Positions 1-7,597 are shown, numbered from the stretch's first letter. The stretch: DNA of 11,337 bases from Actinomycetota bacterium (GCA_016213595.1 JACRAA010000105.1:1-11337); one strand, 5' to 3'. Program-made: numbers and translations. Notes: generated from the sequence alone by a model not told the origin.

Positions 1-223
1 GCACGTGACGTTCCCCATGCTCAGTGACGCCGACAAGACCGTGCTCAAGGCGTACGGCGCGTACGGGGAGAAGGTGCTGTACGGCAAGACCGTCCTGGGC
101 GTGCTGCGGTCGACGTTCGTCGTCGACGTCGACCCCGCTGGCGACGGAACCGTGGAGGTCGCGCAGTACAACGTGCGTGCTGCCGGTCACGTCACCAAGC
201 TCCGCAAGGAGCTCGGGGTCTGA
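1..223 (+). CDS. bcp: Thioredoxin-dependent thiol peroxidase (Bcp/PrxQ peroxiredoxin), 3' end only
   Basis: The reading frame is open from the window edge (first full codon at base 2) to the TGA at 221-223, giving the last 73 residues of a protein whose start lies upstream. The residues match the C-terminal half of Bcp/PrxQ peroxiredoxins: EKVLYGKTVLGVLRSTFVVD, then a VAQYNVRAAGHVTKLRKEL tail, in which the RSTF segment holds the conserved Arg of the peroxiredoxin active site. The family reduces H2O2 and organic hydroperoxides in the cytoplasm through an N-terminal peroxidatic Cys, with electrons from thioredoxin. That Cys is outside the window, so its presence is not shown. Full-length family members are about 155-160 residues. 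The GTG at base 5 is an internal Val codon, not a start. The next gene on the same strand begins 91 bp downstream. Confidence 0.9.
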   Translation, partial: HVTFPMLSDADKTVLKAYGAYGEKVLYGKTVLGVLRSTFVVDVDPAGDGTVEVAQYNVRAAGHVTKLRKELGV

Positions 224-314
224 CGTTCGCTTCCCGCGCGAGAGAGCCGGACGTGCTCATTCGCCGTTCGGGGTGACACTGCGCGCATCACCTTCGACAA
301 GGGGCTCCAGAGAG

Positions 315-2438
315 ATGGTTGCAGGGCACATCGACGCCGACAGGCTCGCGGTCGCCATCGACGCCGTCGTGCCCAGGGACGACTTCCCGTCGGCCTCGCA
401 GACCGGTGGGGTGCGGTTCTGGGCCAGGCTCACCGAGTCCGAGCGTCCGATGTGGGCAGAGCGGCTGGAGCGGGTGCTCGACCTGTTGGACGTCCGGTCA
501 GGCGGAGAGTTCGCCTCCCTGGATGCCGCCGGACGTGAGGCAGTCCTCGACCGGCTGGTCGACGACGAGGACTACGCCTGGTTCGCGGACCTCGTCACCG
601 CCGGGTTCTACGCGGACCCCGGGAACGGCGGCAACGACGACGCGGCCTCGTGGCGGATGCTGGGCTGGGACCCGGCGCCTGCGGGCGGCTGGCCCGCGGA
701 GGACGTCTGGGTGCCGGACATGAGCGCGGTCATACGCCTGGACGACGTCGCCGCACACTACGACGCGGTCGTCGTGGGCTCGGGCGCCGGTGGCGGGGTG
801 GCTGCCTGGGCGCTGGCGCAGTCGGGGCGGTCAGTCCTCGTGGTGGAGCGGGGCGACTATCCCGAGACGACCTCCCTCGCCGAGGACCACCTCCGCAACG
901 CACGGACGACCAGTGGGCTGGACCATCGGACGCTGCGCTCGTCGGCGGACAACCCGCGCACGCTCCTCGTCGGTGACGACGCCGTGGTCCTTCCCGCGTG
1001 GGACCCGCGCTACGGGAACAACGCCGACACGCTCGGTGGCGGAACCCGTGTGTACGGGGCTCAGGCCTGGCGCTTCGTCCCCGAGGACTTCCGCATGGCC
1101 ACGACCTACGGCGTCCCGGCTGGCAGCGCATTGACGGACTGGCCGGTCGGCTACGAGGACATGGAGCCGTTCTACACGCAGGCGGAGTACGAGATCGGCG
1201 TGAGCGGCTCGGGCGCAGAACACGCCGGAGCCAGCCGACGGTCGCGGCCGTACCCGATGGCGCCCATGGCGCTCACGGCACCGGCTCACCGGCTGCTCGC
1301 CGGTGCCCAGTCGCTGGGCTGGTCCACCGTGGAGGTGCCGCTGGCGATCAACTCGGCCCCGTACGGTGGTCGTGCAGCCTGCGCCCGGTGCCGGCAGTGC
1401 GTCGGCTTCGCCTGTCCCGTCGAGGCCAAGAACACCGCCGAGAACACGGTCCTCGCACGCGCGGTCGCCACGGGCAACCTCAGCATCCTGCTCGCCACCC
1501 GTGCCGAGCGGATCACCACCAACTCCGCGGGGCGTGTCACGGGCGTCGACCTCGTCGCAGAGCATGGCTCAGGAGGTCGTCGCACTGTCATGGCCGAGGA
1601 CGTTGTCGTGGCGGCCGGGGCGGTCGAGTCCGCACGCCTGCTGCTCACGAGCCGCAGTAGCCGAGAGCCCACGGGTCTCGGCAACACGCACGACCAGGTC
1701 GGCCGTCACCTCCAAGGCCATCTGTACGGGGGTGCGATGGGGATCTTCGACGACGAGGTCAGTGATCTTGTCGGACCCGGGCCGTCGATCTCCACGCACG
1801 AGTTCCGCCACCAGAACGACGGCGTGGTCGGAGGAGGCATGCTCGCCAACGAGTTCGTCCCCACACCGGTGAGCGCGTTCGCCTACCTGCGTCAGGCCGG
1901 TCTCGTCCCTCCGCACGGGCGGGCTGCCAAGGAAGGGATGCGGCACCTCCTGCTGAGGATGCAGAGGGTTGTCGGGCCCGTCCAGGAGATGACCTCGGCG
2001 GAGTCCCGGGTGCGGCTCGACCCGTCCGTGGTCGACGGCTTGGGCATCCCGGTCGCGCGGCTCAGTGGCCACGCCCACCCCAACGACCTCGCCGCCCAGC
2101 GGATGATGGGCGAACGGGCCGCCGAGTGGCTTCGCGCTGCCGGTGCCGCCAGGGTGGTTGCGTACGGCTCGAGTCCCCAGACCACGGTGAGCAGCGGCCA
2201 GCACCAGGCGGGGACCTGCCGGATGGGCAGTGACCCGGCGACGTCCGTCACCGACAGGTACGGACGGGTCTGGGGCCATCCCAACCTCCGGGTCATCGAC
2301 GGCTCCCTGAACGTCACCAATGGAGGGGTCAACCCCGTGCTGACGATCTTCGCCAACGCCTTCCGGATCATGCACGCCTGGGTGGGCTCCGGCGCCGACT
2401 ACGTGCCGGGCTCGACAGCCCGAGGGAGGCCGGTGTGA
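315..2438 (+). CDS. GMC-family FAD oxidoreductase with fused gluconate 2-dehydrogenase subunit-3-like N-terminal domain
   Basis: This encodes a 707-residue flavoprotein that oxidises an alcohol, sugar or sterol; the substrate cannot be read from sequence. Residues about 6-118 resemble the gluconate 2-dehydrogenase subunit 3 family, including FASLDAAGREAVLDRL and a FYADPGNGGN segment. A Rossmann FAD site follows: GSGAGGG at 155-161 and the ribose-binding acid in VVERGDYP. A cysteine cluster C356-x2-C359-x2-C362-x4-C367 precedes PVEAKN. The GMC C-terminal domain has GQHQAGTCRMG with catalytic His630 and VNPVLT with Asn673, the usual His/Asn pair. In FAD-dependent glucose dehydrogenase and relatives the subunit-3 part is usually a separate chain and a similar Cys cluster holds a 3Fe-4S centre; an Fe-S centre here is an inference. 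The ATG at 315 is preferred because the N-terminal domain begins directly after it and a weak purine-rich AGAGAG precedes it; GTG at 273 is possible but lacks a ribosome site. No Tat or Sec signal is visible, so the protein is probably cytoplasmic. It converges on the next gene across 64 bp. Confidence 0.93.
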   Translation: MVAGHIDADRLAVAIDAVVPRDDFPSASQTGGVRFWARLTESERPMWAERLERVLDLLDVRSGGEFASLDAAGREAVLDRLVDDEDYAWFADLVTAGFYADPGNGGNDDAASWRMLGWDPAPAGGWPAEDVWVPDMSAVIRLDDVAAHYDAVVVGSGAGGGVAAWALAQSGRSVLVVERGDYPETTSLAEDHLRNARTTSGLDHRTLRSSADNPRTLLVGDDAVVLPAWDPRYGNNADTLGGGTRVYGAQAWRFVPEDFRMATTYGVPAGSALTDWPVGYEDMEPFYTQAEYEIGVSGSGAEHAGASRRSRPYPMAPMALTAPAHRLLAGAQSLGWSTVEVPLAINSAPYGGRAACARCRQCVGFACPVEAKNTAENTVLARAVATGNLSILLATRAERITTNSAGRVTGVDLVAEHGSGGRRTVMAEDVVVAAGAVESARLLLTSRSSREPTGLGNTHDQVGRHLQGHLYGGAMGIFDDEVSDLVGPGPSISTHEFRHQNDGVVGGGMLANEFVPTPVSAFAYLRQAGLVPPHGRAAKEGMRHLLLRMQRVVGPVQEMTSAESRVRLDPSVVDGLGIPVARLSGHAHPNDLAAQRMMGERAAEWLRAAGAARVVAYGSSPQTTVSSGQHQAGTCRMGSDPATSVTDRYGRVWGHPNLRVIDGSLNVTNGGVNPVLTIFANAFRIMHAWVGSGADYVPGSTARGRPV

Positions 2439-2502
2439 GCCGTCCGCGACGTCGCGCCCGCGCCAACAGCTCGCACCGGTCCGCCCGCTGCCATGAGGAC
2501 CC

Positions 2503-3156
2503 TCAGGCGTCTTCGCGTCCGGGGTTCTCGAGCCGGAAGAAGGTCGACTGGCGCCCGTCCTTGCGCTCCTCCTGGTAGAGGAAGTTCAGGGACCTGTCGT
2601 CGAAGGTCGCGAACCATTCCTCCCACGAGACGTGCCGGAGCGCCTCGTCCTGACCACCGAAGTCGATGCGCAGCACGCCGAGGTGGTCGTCGTGCTCGGT
2701 GCCCGGCACGGTCGCCGGAACCCCGTCGCGTTCCTCCGCCCACTGCCGGATGACCTCGTGGCTCGTGGTCGCCAGGCTCCGTCCGGCCCGCTCCGGCTCG
2801 TCCTCGGGCGAGGTGACCTCCTGGGAGTACTTCAGTGACTTCGACGAGTCCGGACCGCCGCGTACGCGACCCTGGTCGGGACCTGCGTCACCCGGGCCGC
2901 CGGAGCCGTCGCCAGCCCTGTCCCGCTCAGGCTCGCGGCCGCGGCCCGGGTCCTGCGCCGACTCGCTGCCTGCGTCCCGCCCGGACTCGCCGCGACGGTG
3001 GCGGTCACTGATCGCCTTGACGAGGTCCTCCTTGCGCATCGACGACGTACCGCCGACACCCTCCTCCTTGGCCCGCTCGCGGAGGTCGTCGAGCCTCATC
3101 TCACGGAGCTCGGTCTCAGACAGTTCCGGAGTGTTGGCTGTGTCATTACCACTCAT
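2503..3156 (-). CDS. Rho-N/SAP-like domain protein with conserved acidic C-terminal domain, function unknown
   Basis: A 217-residue protein in three parts. Residues about 13-52 (SETELREMRLDDLRERAKEE, then a GGTSSMRKEDLVKAI segment) look like the Rho termination factor N-terminal/SAP-like helical domain, which binds nucleic acid. Residues about 55-105 are a low-complexity Gly/Asp/Arg/Ser linker, surely disordered. Residues about 128-210 form a compact domain with TTSHEVIRQWAEERDG, GVLRIDF, VSWEEWFATFDD and LNFLYQEE. I recall free-standing bacterial proteins with this last domain, often labelled hypothetical or, doubtfully, as 1,4-alpha-glucan branching enzyme; no catalytic site for that activity is present. 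The ATG at 3154-3156 begins just before the Rho-N domain, but its ribosome site is weak. It is the last gene of the minus-strand run, 99 bp after the aldehyde dehydrogenase, so it may have its own promoter. A DNA- or RNA-associated accessory or stress role is a guess. Confidence 0.8.
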   Translation of the reverse strand: MSGNDTANTPELSETELREMRLDDLRERAKEEGVGGTSSMRKEDLVKAISDRHRRGESGRDAGSESAQDPGRGREPERDRAGDGSGGPGDAGPDQGRVRGGPDSSKSLKYSQEVTSPEDEPERAGRSLATTSHEVIRQWAEERDGVPATVPGTEHDDHLGVLRIDFGGQDEALRHVSWEEWFATFDDRSLNFLYQEERKDGRQSTFFRLENPGREDA

Positions 3157-3255
3157 ACCGCTCGCTGTACCCCGCTGCGCTCAGGCAGTAACAGCAGGTG
3201 GACGTGGGCGACGTCCCCAGACCGGTCGTCCGGGGCCGCCTCGGCAGTGTGGAGC

Positions 3256-4683
3256 TCATCGGCGCGCTCCGCCCGGTGCCATGTGCACCACCTTCACCCG
3301 ACTGAACTCGTCCAGCAGCTCGGGGCCGTAGCCGAAGCCGGCCCCGCTGTCTCCCCGAGGCTGGGCCGCGCCACCAGGTGCTCCGCCGAAGACGGCGTTC
3401 ACCTTGACGGTGCCCACCGCCAGCTGCGCGACGGCTTGCTGGGCGTGCGCGAGATCGGGGGTCAGCACGGTCGCTGCCAGGCCGTACCGGCCTGAGTCTG
3501 CAGCCGTCAGACCCTCCTCGAAGCTCTCCACCACCATGACGGGAGCCACCGGCCCGAAGGTCTCCTCGCGCATCACCTCCATGTCGGGCGTGCACTCCCC
3601 GAGCACCGTGGCCGGGTACCACGCGCCAGGTCCCTCGGGCACGCGACCGCCCTCCAGGCACACGGCTCCCGCTGCCAGCGCGGCATCCACCTGGCCCGCC
3701 ACCACCTCCCGCAACCGGCGGTCGACCAGCGGAGCCAGCGAGCGCGACCCGTTCAGCTCGCGTGCGCGGTATGACAGGGCCGCCAGGAAGGGCTTCGCGA
3801 CCAGGCGGTGCACGTAGATCCGCTCCACCGACGTACAGATCTGGCCGCTGTTCGCGAAGGCGCCGAGGGCCGCCTGGTCCGCCGCCCAGACTGGATCCAC
3901 CTCAGAGTCGACGAGCAGAGGGTCCTTTCCGCCGTTCTCGCGGATCACGTGCGCGCCGGTCTCCCGCGCCGCCAGGCTGATCGCTTGGCCGGTGGCGGTG
4001 GATCCCACGTGAGCGATGACGTCCGCGCCCGGGTGTGCCGCCAGGGCAGCGCCCGTCGCAGGGCCCCCGAGGACCGTGGTGAGGACGTTCGTCGGGAAGA
4101 CAGGACCGAGGATCTCGCCGAGCAGCCGACCCAGGTGCGGGCAGCGCTCACTGGGCTTGTGGACCACGACGTTGCCTGACGCCAGGGCGGCCCCGATCAA
4201 GCCCGCCGCGACGGCCACCGGATCGTTCCAGGGCGTCAACAGCACCGCCACCCCACGGGGTTCGGCGATGGTGTAGTCGACCGCCCCGAAGGCACCCCTC
4301 AGCTGATGGCCCCGGTGCAGCGGGCCGAGCTCCCCGTACTGGCGCAGTGTCCCTGCGCCTGCGAGGAGGCCGCCAAGTGCCTCGTCGACCGGCCGGCCGG
4401 TCTCGCGGTGGTTCAGGGACGCGAGGTCGTCGGCGTTGGCAGCGAGCGCTTCGGCGGCCAGGACGAGCAGACGGCCCCGTTCGGCGGGCGCGGTCTGCCG
4501 CCAGGAGACTGACGCCTCGCGCCCTCGGCGTACTGCCTCGTCCAGTTCGGGAAGGGGCGTGCAGGGGATCGAGCCCACGGGGCTGCCGTCGTGGGGGTCC
4601 TCGATCGTCATGACCTCCGATGCGTCCTCCTCAGGGACCGAAGGAGTATCCGTCGGGGCGATGCGGAGCGCGGGATAGGTCAT
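3256..4683 (-). CDS. NAD(P)-dependent aldehyde dehydrogenase
   Basis: A complete 475-residue member of the aldehyde dehydrogenase superfamily, oxidising an aldehyde to the acid with NAD+ or NADP+ in the cytoplasm. Visible motifs in order: TPWNDP with the oxyanion Asn153, VHKPSE with cofactor-binding Lys176, HVGSTATG at about 225-232 in the Rossmann fold, general base Glu249 within RENGGKDPLLV, nucleophile Cys283 in FANSGQICTS, and EETFGPV at 373-379 with the cofactor-ribose Glu374/Phe376. Having ENGGK rather than the commoner ELGGK is a subfamily trait also seen in some semialdehyde-type enzymes, and it does not remove the catalytic Glu. Substrate is unknown; aromatic, aliphatic and semialdehyde activities all remain possible. 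The ATG at 4681-4683 has a good ribosome site, GGAGAG 6 nt upstream. It lies 63 bp after the HAD phosphatase gene on the same strand. The GMC oxidoreductase at 315-2438 could supply its aldehyde, but that gene is on the other strand, so the link is only inferred. Confidence 0.95.
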   Translation of the reverse strand: MTYPALRIAPTDTPSVPEEDASEVMTIEDPHDGSPVGSIPCTPLPELDEAVRRGREASVSWRQTAPAERGRLLVLAAEALAANADDLASLNHRETGRPVDEALGGLLAGAGTLRQYGELGPLHRGHQLRGAFGAVDYTIAEPRGVAVLLTPWNDPVAVAAGLIGAALASGNVVVHKPSERCPHLGRLLGEILGPVFPTNVLTTVLGGPATGAALAAHPGADVIAHVGSTATGQAISLAARETGAHVIRENGGKDPLLVDSEVDPVWAADQAALGAFANSGQICTSVERIYVHRLVAKPFLAALSYRARELNGSRSLAPLVDRRLREVVAGQVDAALAAGAVCLEGGRVPEGPGAWYPATVLGECTPDMEVMREETFGPVAPVMVVESFEEGLTAADSGRYGLAATVLTPDLAHAQQAVAQLAVGTVKVNAVFGGAPGGAAQPRGDSGAGFGYGPELLDEFSRVKVVHMAPGGARR

Positions 4684-4746
4684 CTGAGTCTCTCCGTTCC
4701 GGTTCGGTCGGTTGTCCGTACGAGCGTGAGGGAAAGCAGATCTTCT

Positions 4747-5355
4747 TCACGATGCGGCTTCTGGCGTCCCGCTCCGGGCCCCGCACACCAGGTCGACCAC
4801 CTCGGCCAGCGTCCGAGCGACGCGAGGGGCCGACGCAACCTCCTCGGGACGGGTGACCGACGTCGGCACCAGCACGGCCTGAGCTCCGGCTTCCGCGGCG
4901 GCGGCCATGTCCGTGCCGATGTCGCCGACCACCAGCGCGGTGCGTGGCATGACACCCAGCAAGCGGCAGGCGTCCAGCACCATGCCGGGAGCGGGCTTGC
5001 GGCAGGCGCAGCCGTCCTCGGGCCGATGCGGACAGCTCAGCACGACGTTGAACGGACCCAGAAGGGCCTGGACGCGGGCGTTCACCGCAGCAAGCTGCTG
5101 GTGCGATATCAGGCCCAGGCCGACGCCGGACTGGTTGCTGATCACGCCCACCCGGATGCCCTCGTGGCGGAGTCGGGCAAGGGCTTCCGCCGCCCCCGGC
5201 ATCGGCTCGACGAGCTGCGGGTCACCGTTGAAGGGGACGTCAACGACGAGGGTGCCGTCCCGGTCGAACAGGACGGCCTTGGGCGGGCGCGGCAGATTAG
5301 CGGGCACATCACTTCGGTACCCGGCAGAAGTGCCTGCAAACAAACGCTGAATCAT
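4747..5355 (-). CDS. HAD-superfamily phosphatase, GmhB-like (D-glycero-D-manno-heptose 1,7-bisphosphate phosphatase / histidinol-phosphatase type)
   Basis: A 202-residue subclass IIIA HAD hydrolase that removes phosphate from a small phosphorylated metabolite using Mg2+. It has motif I VLFDRDGTL with nucleophile Asp31 and acid/base Asp33, motif II ISNQSGV (Ser73), motif III Lys120 in CRKPAPGM, and motif IV VVGDIGTD (Asp145, Asp149). The zinc loop Cys108-x-His110-x5-Cys116-x-Cys118 is the hallmark of the GmhB and HisB-N branch. No other heptose or histidine biosynthesis gene is in the window, so the true substrate is open; GmhB-like enzymes in actinobacteria need not serve lipopolysaccharide. 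The start is uncertain: the ATG at 5353-5355 is 26 nt after the glgX stop but has AAGGG almost touching it, and a GTG at 5305-5307 (Val17) lies much closer to the first beta strand and would also give a complete enzyme. The gene is probably co-transcribed with glgX. Confidence 0.88.
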   Translation of the reverse strand: MIQRLFAGTSAGYRSDVPANLPRPPKAVLFDRDGTLVVDVPFNGDPQLVEPMPGAAEALARLRHEGIRVGVISNQSGVGLGLISHQQLAAVNARVQALLGPFNVVLSCPHRPEDGCACRKPAPGMVLDACRLLGVMPRTALVVGDIGTDMAAAAEAGAQAVLVPTSVTRPEEVASAPRVARTLAEVVDLVCGARSGTPEAAS

Positions 5356-5381
5356 CCCTTGTGGACAGGGATTTGCCGGGC

Positions 5382-7469
5382 CTACTTCGCGGTGAGGATG
5401 ACTGTCGAGCGTGGGCGGACGGCATACCGGCCCTGGCCCGGGGCGAGTGGCTGCGGCGGGTCGGTGAGGTCGTCAGGGGAGGGGAGGGCGGTGTCCACGA
5501 GCCGGTGCCAGCGCTGGTCGACGGGTAGGTCGGGCAGCGCGAAGTCGAGGGGCTGCCAGTAGGCGTTGAAGATGATGTGCAGGTGTTCCGCTGTTCCCGG
5601 TTGGGACAGCTCGAGAGCCAGGCTGTGCGAGCCGTCGCTGAAGTCGGGCTGGCCGATCTCGACGCCGTGCCAGGCGACGGTTGCACTGCCAGGCTCACCC
5701 CAGAAGTGACGATCGGTGAAGAGTGACAAGCCCTTCCGGACGTCCAGGAACCCCTGGACGAAGCGCAGCAGGTCGGCCGAGCCGGTGGTCAGGTCCCAGT
5801 CGTACCAGCTGGTCTCGTTGTCCTGGCAGTAGCCGTTGTTGTTGCCGTGCTGGGTGCGCCGGACCTCGTCGCCCATCAGCAGCATGGGTCGTCCCTGGGA
5901 CACGAACAGGGCCGTCAGGAAGTTCTTGATCTGCTGCACTCGCAGCTGGTTGATGTCCGGGTCGTCGGTCGGGCCCTCGGCCCCGCAGTTCCAGCTGTCG
6001 TTGGTGTCGGCGCCGTCCCGGTTGTCCTCGCCGTTCGCCTGGTTGTGCTTGGCGCCGTACGACACCAGGTCGTTGAGGGTGAAGCCGTCGTGCGCGGTGA
6101 CGAAGTTGATGCTGCGGGTGGGGTCGCGGTCCGGATGCTGGAAGAGGGAGGCGCTGCCCAGGAGGCTGTCGGCGAAGGTCCTGACCTGGCCGACATCGCC
6201 CTTGACGAACCGCCGCAGGTTGTCGCGATAGCACCCGTTCCACACGGCCCAGCGGTCACCGACGAAGGTGGTCACCTCGTACAGCCCTGCTGCGTCCCAC
6301 GCTTCGGCGATGATCTTCGTCCCCGCCAGCACGGGATCGGTTTCGATGTCCCACAGGATCGGCGGGTCCACCAGCGGGGCACCGTCCTCGCCCCGGGAGA
6401 GCACCGCGGCCAGGTCGAACCGGAACCCGTCCACGTGCATGTGCTGGACCCAGTGGCGCAAGCAGTCCAGGATCAGTCGCCGCACGATCGTCTCGTTGGC
6501 GTTCACCGTGTTCCCGGTGCCCGTGAAGTCGTCGTACGTGCCGCGCGAGGCCGGGTCGACCATGTAGTAGGTGAGGTTGTCCAGGCCGCGCAGCGAGAGG
6601 ATCGGCCCTCCCGTCCCGGCTTCGGCGGTGTGGTTGAACACGACGTCGAGGATCACCTCGATCCCGGCGCGGTGGAGCGCCTTGACCAGGTCACGGAAGT
6701 CGTCCACAGGGCCGAGCGGATGGCGACGGGAGCTGTACGGACTGTGCGGGGCGAACAGCGCCACCGGCTGGTAGCCCCAGTAGTTGGTCAGACCGTCAGG
6801 CGCGTCCTGCGGGTCGAACTGCTGCACCGGCATCAGCTCGACCGTCGTCACACCGAGGCCCCTCAGATAGGGGATCTTCTCGACCAGTCCCGCGTACGTG
6901 CCCCTCGTGGCTGCCGTGACGCCCGAGCTCGGGTGAGCGGTGAAGCCGCGTACGTGCATCTCGTAGATGATGCTGTCGTCGAAGGCCCTCTTCAGCGGCT
7001 GGTCGCCCTCCCAGTCATAGGCGTCGGGGTCGACGACGACGCTCTTGAGGGCGGTCGCGGTGTTGTCGCCCGCCCTGGCAGCGGCCGCACGCGAATAGCC
7101 CGTGGGCAGTGCCACGCTCAGCGCGTAGGGATCGACCAGCAGCTTCAGCGGGTCGAAGACCAGGCCCTGGTCCGGCTGGTACGGCCCGTCCGCGTAGTAG
7201 CCGTACAGCTGCCCGGCGCGCAGACCGGGAACGAAGACATGCCAGTAGTGATACGTACGGTTCAGGTCAGGACTGAGCCGAATCGACTCGGCGGGCGCCG
7301 CGTCGTCGGCCTGGTCGAACAACGCCAGCGTGATGCCCGTCGCGCTTCGCGAGTACACACAGAAGTTGACTCCCCCAGCGGCCACAGTCGCGCCCACTGG
7401 ATACGACACGCCAGCGGAGCTCGCGGGGAACGAAAGGGACACTGCCGCCCGACCCACGTCGTTGCTCAT
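5382..7469 (-). CDS. glgX: Glycogen debranching enzyme GlgX (GH13 isoamylase type)
   Basis: A complete 695-residue enzyme that hydrolyses alpha-1,6 branch points in glycogen or limit dextrin, working with glycogen phosphorylase; in some actinobacteria the homologue (TreX) feeds trehalose synthesis instead. Residues about 20-135 form the N-terminal CBM48/isoamylase beta-domain (VGATVAAGGVNFCVYS, HVFVPGLRAGQLYGYYADGP). The GH13 barrel has region I DVVFNH at 275-280, region II GFRFDLAAV with nucleophile Asp352, region III IIAEAWD with acid/base Glu389, and region IV FVTAHDGFTLNDL with transition-state Asp461. A C-terminal beta-domain follows, ending YAVRPRSTVILTAK. All catalytic residues are present. 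The frame stays open further upstream to 7544, but that stretch is the translated 3' half of the tRNA-Leu gene; the ATG at 7467-7469 follows a strong ribosome site, so it is chosen. The start is only 36 nt after the tRNA end, with no visible terminator between. Confidence 0.97.
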   Translation of the reverse strand: MSNDVGRAAVSLSFPASSAGVSYPVGATVAAGGVNFCVYSRSATGITLALFDQADDAAPAESIRLSPDLNRTYHYWHVFVPGLRAGQLYGYYADGPYQPDQGLVFDPLKLLVDPYALSVALPTGYSRAAAARAGDNTATALKSVVVDPDAYDWEGDQPLKRAFDDSIIYEMHVRGFTAHPSSGVTAATRGTYAGLVEKIPYLRGLGVTTVELMPVQQFDPQDAPDGLTNYWGYQPVALFAPHSPYSSRRHPLGPVDDFRDLVKALHRAGIEVILDVVFNHTAEAGTGGPILSLRGLDNLTYYMVDPASRGTYDDFTGTGNTVNANETIVRRLILDCLRHWVQHMHVDGFRFDLAAVLSRGEDGAPLVDPPILWDIETDPVLAGTKIIAEAWDAAGLYEVTTFVGDRWAVWNGCYRDNLRRFVKGDVGQVRTFADSLLGSASLFQHPDRDPTRSINFVTAHDGFTLNDLVSYGAKHNQANGEDNRDGADTNDSWNCGAEGPTDDPDINQLRVQQIKNFLTALFVSQGRPMLLMGDEVRRTQHGNNNGYCQDNETSWYDWDLTTGSADLLRFVQGFLDVRKGLSLFTDRHFWGEPGSATVAWHGVEIGQPDFSDGSHSLALELSQPGTAEHLHIIFNAYWQPLDFALPDLPVDQRWHRLVDTALPSPDDLTDPPQPLAPGQGRYAVRPRSTVILTAK

Positions 7470-7473
7470 CAGC

Positions 7474-7480
7474 TCACCTC
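7474..7480 (-). promoter_or_regulatory. Ribosome binding site of glgX
   Basis: On the minus strand this reads GAGGTGA, 4 nt before the ATG at 7467-7469. It decides the glgX start at 7469 against the upstream in-frame codons that lie inside the tRNA-Leu gene. Confidence 0.75.
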
Positions 7481-7505
7481 GACGAAGAACGCTGAACTGT
7501 GTCGG

Positions 7506-7587
7506 TACCGGAGAAGGGACTTGAACCCTCACGCCTTTCGGCACAGGAACCTAAATCCTGCGTGTCTGCCAGTTCCACCACTCCGGC
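7506..7587 (-). tRNA. tRNA-Leu, anticodon UAG
   Basis: An 82-nt cloverleaf can be folded by eye on the minus strand. The acceptor 5' GCCGGAG pairs with CTCCGGT (one G-U pair at 1:72), followed by discriminator A. The D-arm has GTG/CAC around a GAACTGGCAGA-type loop. The anticodon stem CAGGA/TCCTG holds the loop TTTAGGT, so the anticodon is TAG (UAG), reading CUA and probably other CUN leucine codons. A long class II variable arm, TGCC-GAAA-GGCG, is the leucine/serine hallmark. The T-arm is GAGGG-TTCAAGT-CCCTT. After the discriminator comes CCG, so the CCA end is not fully encoded and must be added by the CCA-adding enzyme. glgX begins 36 nt downstream on the same strand. Confidence 0.97.
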
Positions 7588-7597
7588 CGGCGAGACG

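Noticed and set aside
2407..2455. Terminator for the GMC gene: hairpin CGGGCT-CGAC-AGCCCG and palindrome GCGACGTCGC
   Set aside because: The hairpin lies inside the coding sequence, the 10-bp palindrome has no loop, and neither is followed by a T-tract, so both are ordinary for this GC content.
3146..3661. Minus-strand open frame of 171 codons overlapping the aldehyde dehydrogenase 3' end
   Set aside because: It overlaps the catalytic part of a well-supported gene in another frame and is Arg/Gly-rich with no domain.
7470..7544. N-terminal extension of GlgX beginning MPKGVRVQVPS
   Set aside because: These codons are the translated 3' half of tRNA-Leu; the strong ribosome site before the ATG at 7469 and the family N-terminus favour the shorter protein.
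7506..7587. tRNA-Leu as an integration site for a mobile island
   Set aside because: The tRNA 3' end faces glgX, a core gene; no integrase and no second copy of the tRNA 3' end is visible in the window.
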